A program made the translations under genes and the position numbers. Shown here piece by piece: positions 55,651 to 64,000 of a stretch of DNA of 64,000 bases (positions are counted from its first letter, which is position 1; the number at the start of each line of letters is the position of its first letter). The DNA is from Schistosoma haematobium (Eukaryota > Platyhelminthes > Trematoda > Strigeidida > Schistosomatidae). The notes below the pieces were generated by a model, which was given only the letters and a program-made list of their open reading frames with translations, was not told the origin of the DNA and made no database searches. Location: positions 16,339,644 through 16,403,643 of the forward strand of contig NC_067202.1 of assembly GCF_000699445.3 (NCBI RefSeq). The letters are read 5' to 3'.

Positions 55651-55737
55651 TACCAACAAAATGAATTGTGTTATAACTTGAGGCCTTGTTCCCTATTAAT
55701 ATATAACATAATGATACCGCTAATTAGAGAACAGTGA

Positions 55738-56090
55738 CTCAGCGACCGAACCAATGACGCGTAAACCCATACGAGCAGTTTAGAGTTCTAATCGATCCTT
55801 CTTCCTGCTTAACCCTGCTTGTTAGAGTCTAGAACACCAAACCCAGCCTCCACGATATGAATCATTTATTTCAAACATACTGGCTTTATATACCAACCAA
55901 ACAGACCACATTGTACCATAAAATGGAAAATACACACAAGATCAAGCCAAATGTGCCTGTGAATGTGGGAGACTCTAATTAATAGACTGGGCCATAACTC
56001 AAGAATGGTAAATCGTATCATAATAGTTCATAGGTCAAAATAAAGCTTATAATAAGAGGAATCCGAATATGAATAGTTTAGTTAGTTAAT
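55738..56090 (-). mobile_element. Divergent LTR related to the tandem array
   Basis: Same orientation as the array: shares 'accaatgacgcgtaaaccc', 'atgaatcatttatttcaaac', 'actggctttatataccaacc' and 'aaaataaagcttataata'. TATA and polyA motifs are still visible; ends unclear. Confidence 0.65.
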
Positions 56091-56574
56091 CCATTTCACA
56101 ATGTTTATTTTCTGTTCATCTTCTGTATATAAACGAGTTATTTTATTACATAAACACTTACTCTTCTATCATTGATTTCTAATAATTCGGAAGTTTAAAT
56201 CAATAATACAATCTCATGAGTATTTATAACTTGGTTACAGTATCATTTATCGATTCATTAATGATAATCAATGATAAATTTCATTGAATTCAATGAACAG
56301 AAAACTTTCTTCCACACCATATACACATATATGGATTCACCTTAGTAACTGGATAAGAGAAGTGAAATACAAGAGTAGTAGATGAATAATAAGGGAAGTG
56401 TTAAAGAGAAAGGTATTACAGGTTAGTGTATATGTAATAGGTACATTCAAATAAAGCACGCACATGCACACACACACGTAATAGCGTACATAAATTTAGG
56501 TGAATAATTAACAAGTTCAAGTGTAAAAAAAGAATAATCGATAAGATTAAAATGACTGGTTTGTTTAGAAACTG

Positions 56575-56880
56575 GAGGAAACTTATGTGTCATTACATCA
56601 GCTTTCCTGTGGAGCTGATATACTTGTGGTGCGTACTACTTATATTGATATAAGTAGTATATGACGCGAGTCAGGAATGTAATGTCTGGCAGCAGAAGAT
56701 TAGGAAGATCAAGAAAGGAAGAGCGGGAATAGAAAGCAATTAGTATAGAAATGCAAGAACAATGAATTCCGAGACAATTATTGAACATTTTGCAAATTAA
56801 GCATTATAGTATGGTTTCTCTATTTTAGCAAGTAACTCTGTAATGTTGTGCTAAATATAATTCGATTGTCCCCACCCGTG
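56575..56880 (+). repeat. Fragment of the 52640-53345 family
   Basis: 'tatgacgcgagtcaggaatg', 'aatgtctggcagcagaag' and 'agaaatgcaagaacaatgaa' are shared; tail missing. Confidence 0.5.
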
Positions 56881-57114
56881 TTCTGTTCACTACATACTTA
56901 CGTAGTATATAAAGAGTACTAAACTATATGTAAAGAAGTACCGTACTGAGCGTGTTCTCGTACTATGGTCGTTATATCTTGTTATTTCAAATCACCATTT
57001 TGTTTCTGGGCGCCATTGAGATAGTTGGTGGTCTAAGACGCCTCAGATTGTAAAACTTCGTGACGCGTATCAACTATCACATAGTGATTTGTAGACTACA
57101 CTCAACCGCCTAAC

Positions 57115-57285
57115 ATCAAAACATAGTACACGCTATTTAAACAAAGATGTATAGTGGCTAGTAGTAGACTCACGTTTCGTCCTATTTGGGACTAGTTAAC
57201 TGTATGTACCTGCATCCCAGAGTTGATGTTCACTCTGGGACTCGAACCCATTACTGTTTGCTTTAAATGTCATCGCGTTTTTCGC
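57115..57285 (-). repeat. SM-alpha-like SINE, minus strand
   Basis: 'cacgtttcgtcctatttggg' holds the stem II and CGAAA side of the hammerhead, but the CTGANGA core is lost. Reverse B-box in 'gggactcgaacccattactg'. Confidence 0.6.
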
Positions 57286-57929
57286 TTAGTATACGCTATG
57301 TCAAGTTATTTACACTTATAGGAACACTACAACTTGATTGATAGAACTTGATCGAAACAAGAAGCGCTAGACAAACATGACATTAATCAAAACTTAGTAA
57401 CTAGTCATTGTAAAACGTAATGTCTACTTAAAGGTGTTAAGTGACATGGTTCAAAACTGACTGCGCTAATGTGAGTAGATTCTTTCATTAACCCTTTATT
57501 CATCTTTAGTTCCATCGTTATTAAAAACGTCCTACTTAGAAACAATTCGGTATATAGCTTTATTTTATTTATGCATTTTTCGTGCATTACATACTCATAT
57601 AGTGTCATACTAACGTTTAACATGGGAATATTCAACATTATGTGTACATGCAGACAGAGTATTATATCCATATGAGTATGGATAGGGCTAGATAGATTAT
57701 CGACAAAGAAGGAAGAAAGGAGCATCTGTTTAGTCAAGATTACAGATATGTCTTGTTGACCAGACCAAACTTGAGAAAATTCTATTAATGTTCAGTAACT
57801 GCCTGCAAGCAATTAACTATGAATTTTAGAAGATAAATTAACAAAACTTCCTTGTTATATATAGTTTTCAAGAGACTGAAAGTATACTTAGATTCATATA
57901 TTTCGATTTAGTCTACGCAAGATATTCAA

Positions 57930-58262
57930 CATCCATTGGCCGGATACCATCAGCAACAGCCTAGTATGAGGGAGGACAAGCCAGCTTCCAGTTGAAGAAG
58001 AAATTAAGAAAAGCCGTTGAAAGTGGATAAAACATACATTAAGGAAATCATCAAACCACATCACGTGGCAATCCCTAACTTGGAATTTCTAAGGGAAACA
58101 GAAAAGAGGAAGACCAAAGTATACACTGAGCCGGGAGTTGAAAACAGACATGAAAATGATGACTAGCAACTGGAAAGAACTGGAAGGAATTGCCCAGGAA
58201 AGAGTTGGATGGAAAGTGCTGGTGGGAGAACTATGCTCCTCCGCGAGGGGTAACAAGCGTGA
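57930..58262 (+). pseudogene. RTE-like family B 3' fragment
   Basis: 'atccattggccggataccat', 'cagttgaagaagaaattaag' and 'gggtaacaagcgtgaattt' match the C-terminal end of 42647-45770 in reverse orientation. Several point differences; no open frame. Confidence 0.7.
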
Positions 58263-59080
58263 ATTTTTATAATTGTGATATTTCTATCAAAGAACACGGA
58301 AGGAGAGAAGTAAATTTCTAGTATTTTTAGATAAAATATCTTTATTCCTTTCAATGTCACATTTCAGATGCCTTTTAAAAACTATATTTATTGTTAAGGT
58401 TAAAATTTTACCACAATCTTTACATGCAAACTGTTATAACGCTCAGTTTTCCTTCGTCTACACGTATAGGACGTTAAGTTACCTCAGACGACTATCTACA
58501 CTAGATTCCCTCTCAGTGTCTGTTCTATAGGACTTCAACACAACTCAGATCAAGAACACCTGATTAGGTTGACTAAAGCCTAAATATATATCCACACCAA
58601 AAACCGACAACAATCCGACACAATCCAACAACAATTCGACAGCAACCAAGAATAATAAGGATAGGAGGATATATAACTCATCTAATGTTTGTCAGACTAT
58701 CTACAAGTCCGACTAAGCAAACAACTGATCATTATCATTTGCGTCCACAGATAACAAAACTAGGATTCCTTACTAATGAAGCAAAGCTTCAAGTACTATT
58801 ATAGACACAATCAAAGATGTCAATAGATATAAAGTACACATTTCTTTACCTGTTATGCAGTCTGATTGATTCGATTAGACAATTTCTTTTGTCCTTGAAC
58901 TAATCCGTATAAGACATGTAGACGTTTTATTACAGTAAGTTTAGATTGTTCAGTTTATTTTTGAGGTCTCTCTAGAAGAATTATCCTTGTACAGTTTGTG
59001 TGATGACTTATAGCCGCTCACTAATATCATGTGACAAAAACAGCAATCAGAATCCATTTACAGCACGGATAAACTTGAGT
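58263..59080. other. Spacer, possible unassigned LTR-like stretch
   Basis: A 'tgttataac' at 58432 opens sequence with LTR-like composition, but no partner or end is recognised. Otherwise nothing supported. Confidence 0.3.
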
Positions 59081-59084
59081 TGAC

Positions 59085-59290
59085 GTTAAGCTTTTTATGG
59101 TCCGTGCTTCGGCAGCATCTCTTCCTGACTTATCCTACCCTGCCCTGTCTGTTAAGTCCAAAACACAGTGACCAACCTCTACTATACGAATATTGTATTT
59201 CAAACGAACTTAGTTTATATACAGATACACTCGACCACATCACACCATTGAATGAAAACTAACAGTTATTCATGAAGACAAAATAGTGAC
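59085..59290 (-). repeat. Decayed LTR fragment related to the tandem array
   Basis: 'gtattgtatttcaaacgaac', 'ttagtttatatacagataca' and 'cgaccacatcacaccattga' align in order with the LTR around its TATA/polyA part. Confidence 0.45.
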
Positions 59291-59989
59291 TTTAAGCAAT
59301 GAAGACTGTGAATTATGAGCTGGCGATACATTGAAAATAATAAATCATCCAACAGTAGTTGAATTATTCTACACTCCCCAGCAGTGATAATATCGAGCCA
59401 CTCAGTGTCCGAACCTGATATGATCCCAATTCTAAACGTATTTATATTGTGATGTGTGTGCTACTGATTAGGACAGATATAAGTAGTATGTATGATCAAT
59501 CGAAACTGAAATGCCTAGCAACAGATGGTCAAAATGATTGAAGAGAAGAGAACAAGGACAGTGAATGATTGTTGTGGAAACGAAGAAACAATCATGTCAG
59601 AGACGATTGATTAACATTTCAGAAATGAAATATTCACTGTATGGCTCTCAGATTTTATGAAGATGTTCTGTCATCATATATTCGACTGTCCCCATTTATG
59701 TTCCCATTCACTATAATATGAATATAGCCGTAATAGACTATTACATATTGAAGGTAACTAACAAATAACAAATCAATCATGAAAATAAATAATTTTGATC
59801 ATTTGTACTTTACTTATTAATTTATAATGAATTGCTTAAAGCAATATATCGATTATTAGTCTATGTGTTAAACAACAAGAACCTATATAAAGCAAAGAAA
59901 TATACATACCTTAACATTTAGTTTCCGGGTTTTTTTTTATAAAAGTACAGTCATACATTCACAATATTCTTAACTCATAATTGCTATCT

Positions 59990-60112
59990 AACTCAGCCTG
60001 GAGTCCCTCTGGGGGCTACTGTCGGTCCCAAACACGGATAAAGGAGGTGGGTTGGGCATGAGGTTAGCGACCCCATCCCGTAGAAAACTAACTTGCTAAA
60101 AAAAACGCTAAC
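59990..60112 (+). repeat. RTE-like family B 5'-end fragment
   Basis: 'ggtgggttgggcatgaggtt' and 'cgtagaaaactaacttgct' match the 5' end of the element at 42647-45770. Confidence 0.6.
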
Positions 60113-60379
60113 TAGAAAAAAATCATTCAATTATCCATAATTGCTATCAATGTTGTGTTTTTCTAAAGTGAATAGTTTAATTGTAAAGGTGTAAGAGACT
60201 GGATATCATATGTATTATGATGATATGATGTAGTATGGTTAATGGTAGCCGAGTAGAATCTTCTTGCCATAAGAAATACTAAATTCCTCAATACTATAAG
60301 TATACGTTCCTGATTGGTGCTAGTATGTAGAAGATCTATGTCTAAGACATTCTCCTAGCTAGAGAATACATCCTGTGTC

Positions 60380-60548
60380 ATCTCCTTGACACAGGACACG
60401 AAGTCGATATACTGAAGTCCTTCAAGATGATCAAGAAATAATCAAATTCAAACCTTTTAAAATTTGCCGAAGCAATAGTAATCAAACATTTAAAACCAGA
60501 TCTTTGTATACAAAAAGAAACGGTAATAAATCTTTCTTTGCCCTGGTA
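60380..60548 (+). pseudogene. C-terminal remnant of a second retroelement
   Basis: One frame reads TGHEVDILKSFK, then after a frame change EAIVIKHLKPDLCIQKETV and a stop, text typical of the 'EA..I....P.LN.Q' end of GIY-YIG-type retroelement domains. Upstream parts are not recognisable. Confidence 0.35.
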
Positions 60549-61940
60549 ACATTCATCCCCCCCCGTTTGGTTAATTACGTCATTCCAAGTCTTTCTGAAT
60601 TTTTAAAATTACATCATTTATAAGTGACCAATTTCAATTCATACCTCTCTTTATTAACATTAATCTATCTTCAGTTACTTCATTACATAATCGTCTAATG
60701 TGTGTTTTAATTCCATGATTTCTAATCACTATCTCAACGTTCTGGAACCTTCCCTCTCAAACTCTATATATTCGAAACAAAGCATTTTATGACCTCAGTA
60801 ACCCTAACGAAATCTTCGCTACATCATGATACGCATATATTCATTCTTTATCACCCTCTGTTGTATAAGTATGTCAATATCTATAATAAGGTTGAATTTC
60901 AAATACTTTAAGTTGTAAGCAGATGATGAGAACCGAACGAAATAAAAATGGATCCATTTATTATTCTGCATCAATCATTGTTCTTGCTCTCTTTAAAATA
61001 ATAAAGGGGAACTATATGTATGAAATTGCAGAATATCTTAATAAAATTTGAGTATCATATAGTAATTACTTCATTTCCGAAATGTCAATCAATTGTCTCC
61101 AACTTGATTGTTCCTATATTTCCATATCAAACATTCTCTATTCTCTTTTACTTCTCTTTGATCTTCTTAACCTTCTACCATTAGATATTTCACTTTTGAT
61201 TGATGATACATACTACTTATATCTCTCGATATCAGTAGTATACACCATAGTATCAGTGATACAAACTATTCTTAACAACTACCGAATAGATAGTCATAAT
61301 AGCATATAATTCAAAAAGGATTTTCAGATTGCAAAGAATGTTAAGTGGTTAAAGCTTTTTATTTATTGGTAAATTTTACCGCACATCATAGAAAACAAAA
61401 GGTTTAACGATCTATCAAACATGAGTAAATGAATGATATAGGGAGACACAGAGAGAGAGATTTGTTTATTTATTTTGTTTGCTTTTTTAGCGCAGAAATC
61501 AAATATACAACTCAAACACACCTAAAATGATTGTAGAAAAAAGTAGTTTTGCGATGACAGTGTTAATTATATCATATACACAATTCTGTTTCTTTAGGTT
61601 ACATATCAGATTGGAGGTTCGTCATTGATATCGTAGATGGTTCGGCATTACTTTGCCAAGTTTTGCTGATTGTTCATATGCAAAATTGGTTTTCTAGTTA
61701 ACTGATTTCGTTAATACTGGTGGTTGCTGTTCTGCGTTCTCAAGAGTCATAGTCATTAGGACATTGTAATGCATGTCACTATTGCTAAAATCATTGAGTT
61801 TGACTGTCGTGTATGAGGAATAGGTGAACATTGGCCTATTTGTGCTGTGCATAATTGATTTACGCAATCAATGATCGGAATAATTATACATATGATGTGA
61901 ATGTGTATATGAATGTTGGGAATGGTCCACCAGGGTGCTG
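60549..61940. other. AT-rich spacer without recognised feature
   Basis: No supported gene or repeat; small ORFs here look random. Confidence 0.5.
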
Positions 61941-61942
61941 GA

Positions 61943-62213
61943 TGCCTGTGTTGTTGCTCCACAGGATTGAGCTTTATTCAGATTGTAGCGTTAAAGTTTA
62001 TATGGTGTCTGGTTCTCCTGTGAAGCAACGTTGAGCTACAGCGTTCTGCTTATAAAGTTTAAACCTGTGTAGTGTCTATCTCTCCTGCAAGTAGGACTGA
62101 GCTGTACTGCTTAGGTTAAGCCTGAGCGGTATCTGCCTGTCCTGTGAAACGGAATTGAGCTGTACCGTTTGGGTTGTCACTTGAAAGTCTGGGTGGTGTC
62201 CCGTTCTCTTCAA
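61943..62213. repeat. Degenerate tandem repeat, 57-67-bp units, about four copies
   Basis: Units begin at about 61943, 62006, 62073 and 62130. Each carries a 't(g/a)tct..ttctcctgtgaa' type start, then 'gattgagct' and a purine/pyrimidine spacer. Divergence is high. Confidence 0.55.
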
Positions 62214-62394
62214 AACCACTGTAAAATTACTCTAGCACATTAAGGTATATTATATATTTATAACTGTGTTTACATTTGGCATTATTTTTCTTTTCCATAA
62301 GCTATCCATTGATAAAGGTTATTTTGTGATTGGCTAGAACCCCACTCTCATTGACGGTTTTAACCCTGCACCTGGCAGCCAAACAAAATGAGGT

Positions 62395-62570
62395 GGGAAT
62401 TACTAAGTGGATAATGCATTGGCGTTTGAAGCGACCGGTACTGCGTTCGAGTCTCAGACTGAACATCAACAAGTCTGGAGTGCAGATACACCCATCTGAC
62501 GAGTGCCGAAAAGGATGAGACGCATGTCCTGGATAGCTAGCTACTATCCATCTTGGCTTAGAACTCTATA
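62395..62570 (+). repeat. SM-alpha-like SINE, full length but decayed
   Basis: tRNA-like part with B-box 'gttcgagtctc', then 'gaacatcaacaagtctggag', a hammerhead with core CTGACGAG but GAGA instead of GAAA, and tail 'gctactatccatcttgg'. Confidence 0.65.
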
Positions 62571-62849
62571 TTAATGTATGCATTATGATTCTCTAAAGGA
62601 TTTACACGCTCATCGTTCAGTTTTAACATAAACTAAAAATGAAGTATATTCAATCATTTTTCTATCCCTTTGTTACAAGTCCAAATACTCTATGACCTAC
62701 ACTGTATAGATTGTTTATACTATGATACATTAATCATCAAAGTTTATGCTTATCTAATATATCAAATTTCATAGAATAAACTATACATAATATAAATCAT
62801 AAGACAAATAGTTAATTTGGTTAAGAAAAGAAGGTATAAACCTCTAAGT

Positions 62850-62960
62850 GAACATCAACAAATCTAGGATGCAAGTACATCCAGCTGACGAGTCTCAAAT
62901 GGGACGAAACATACATCTTGGATTTCATTGTTAGTCATTATCCATTTTTGTTTATAAAGA
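62850..62960 (+). repeat. SM-alpha-like SINE 3' part with hammerhead
   Basis: The hammerhead at 62879-62923 has stem I ATCCAG/TTGGAT (6 bp, one G-U), core CTGACGAG...CGAAA, stem II TCTC/GGGA and cleavage triplet ATC. Stem III is weak. Confidence 0.65.
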
Positions 62961-63249
62961 AGGTCTATCGTTTTCTTCTTTTGAAATATTCATTTCTTTA
63001 AGAAAAAAAGGAATATTAGATCAGTATGGTTTCTTCATTGTCATAAAAAAGATAAAATTGATTGATGGGATGATCGGTTGAATCAGTAAATTCATCACAT
63101 TGTTACTTAGTGAAATAAATCACATGCATCGGACAAAAATGGAAAAGATCCAATGATATTGAAATGTCAATGATATATTTCATCAAGATAATAAGAACTG
63201 AACTAAGATTGTCAAATATTCTTTGTCAATATAAGGTTGTGATGATTGT

Positions 63250-63460
63250 GAAGTTTTTGATTGAGATTATGAATTGATTGATGTTAGATTATCATAGAAA
63301 ACCCGAAAGTACTAGAATGTCGTTTTGTCCTAGTGTGGAACACTTGAAAAGTGCGTGTCTACGATCTCGCATGCGAGATTCGAACTAAGAGCCTTCGGTT
63401 TCACAGGCGAACGGTTAACCTCTAGACCACCAACGGTGTTAATATTCAACTTCCATCGAT
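63250..63460 (-). repeat. Hammerhead SINE family 2, minus strand
   Basis: 'ttatcatagaaaacccgaaa', degraded hammerhead, reverse tRNA-like part 'gcgagattcgaactaagagc' and 'ctagaccaccaacggtgtt'. Confidence 0.6.
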
Positions 63461-63849
63461 CCATGAAGAGCTGGTTAGTGTTTTGTTTATGAATCCTATG
63501 CCTAATCGTTCTACGTTATCCGGGTTTGAGATAAGCAGTAATCTTCGAAGGGCTTTGTGGTGAATTTCATTTTCAATGTAGGATAAATAAACGTTTTGTT
63601 ACAGTTAAAACTCACAGACTTGACATTGGGTATCTGAATGCATCATGACTATTGTCAATGATGGATTTTAATATAGTAAAGAATTTTTATCTGAGATTGT
63701 GTTGTAAATTGAATAGCGAACTATTTTGATACACACTCTACTTACTTTCTTAATCTCATTGCTGGGCCAATTCACTTTCATGCATATGTATCTATAAATT
63801 TAAGTCATTTTAATGAGTCAATTTATGATTATGGTCAAAATCTTTAATG

Positions 63850-64000
63850 CGAACGTCAAGATAGTTCTACTGTATGTAGTTGGAATTCGGAAAACTATGA
63901 GAACCATCGTCAAAAAGATACAAGTTGTCTTCACAAGATACTCAATATCTGCTGACTGGATACCATCAGCAGCAACCTACTGTGAGATAGAACAAACCAG
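63850..64000 (+). pseudogene. RTE-like family B fragment cut by the window edge
   Basis: 'gcgaacgtcaagatagttct', 'cgtcaaaaagatacaagttg' and 'gctgactggataccatcagc' match the C-terminal coding region of 42647-45770 in reverse orientation. Confidence 0.65.

Noticed and set aside
60555..60566. Poly-C run as a functional site
   Set aside because: A lone homopolymer in a repeat-rich spacer, with no supporting context.

Overview
The window looks like nuclear DNA of a schistosome-type trematode (blood fluke). The evidence is a COPI subunit gene broken into many small exons, including two introns of only 35 and 38 bp at its 5' end; schistosome-style hammerhead-ribozyme SINEs; RTE-like, CR1-like and Penelope-like retroelements; and AT-rich spacers full of old repeats. 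Species is not assignable by eye. There is no bacterial, phage or CRISPR content.

Layout. 1-5250: AT-rich flank with a copy of a ~500-bp dispersed repeat, a large inverted repeat (about 2317-2563 against 4218-4464) and a tRNA-derived hammerhead SINE. 5254-28495 (+): a complete 12-exon coatomer delta subunit (delta-COP/archain) gene, predicted at 552 aa. Intron 8 holds a decayed Penelope-like element with a GIY-YIG domain. Intron 9 (9.6 kb) holds the most striking object in the window: 16072-23480, four tandem internal regions of a non-autonomous LTR retrotransposon alternating with five near-identical 529-bp LTRs, antisense to the host gene. A single 5-bp target duplication (ACCTG) flanks the whole array, which sits inside a small Penelope-derived insert carrying a perfect 60-bp palindrome. 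That insert is itself flanked by a 12-bp target duplication and ends 79 bp from exon 10. 28496-34998: 3' UTR, a solo LTR, an RTE-like pseudogene and SINEs.

34999-42550 (-), perhaps to 52556: the 3' part of a second gene whose product I do not recognise, with a 40-nt micro-exon, a poly-Thr tract and possibly a 43-nt upstream exon. Its large introns hold truncated and full-length copies of a second RTE-like element; the 42647-45770 copy is full length with a 13-bp target duplication but is dead. 46353-64000: mostly repeat relics (a CR1-like RT remnant, a foldback element, several SINEs, divergent LTRs, a degenerate minisatellite), with no gene I can support.

The two host genes have no visible functional link. 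The rest records successive retroelement activity: nested insertions can be read from target duplications, and two hammerhead-bearing SINE families are scattered through introns and spacers on both strands.
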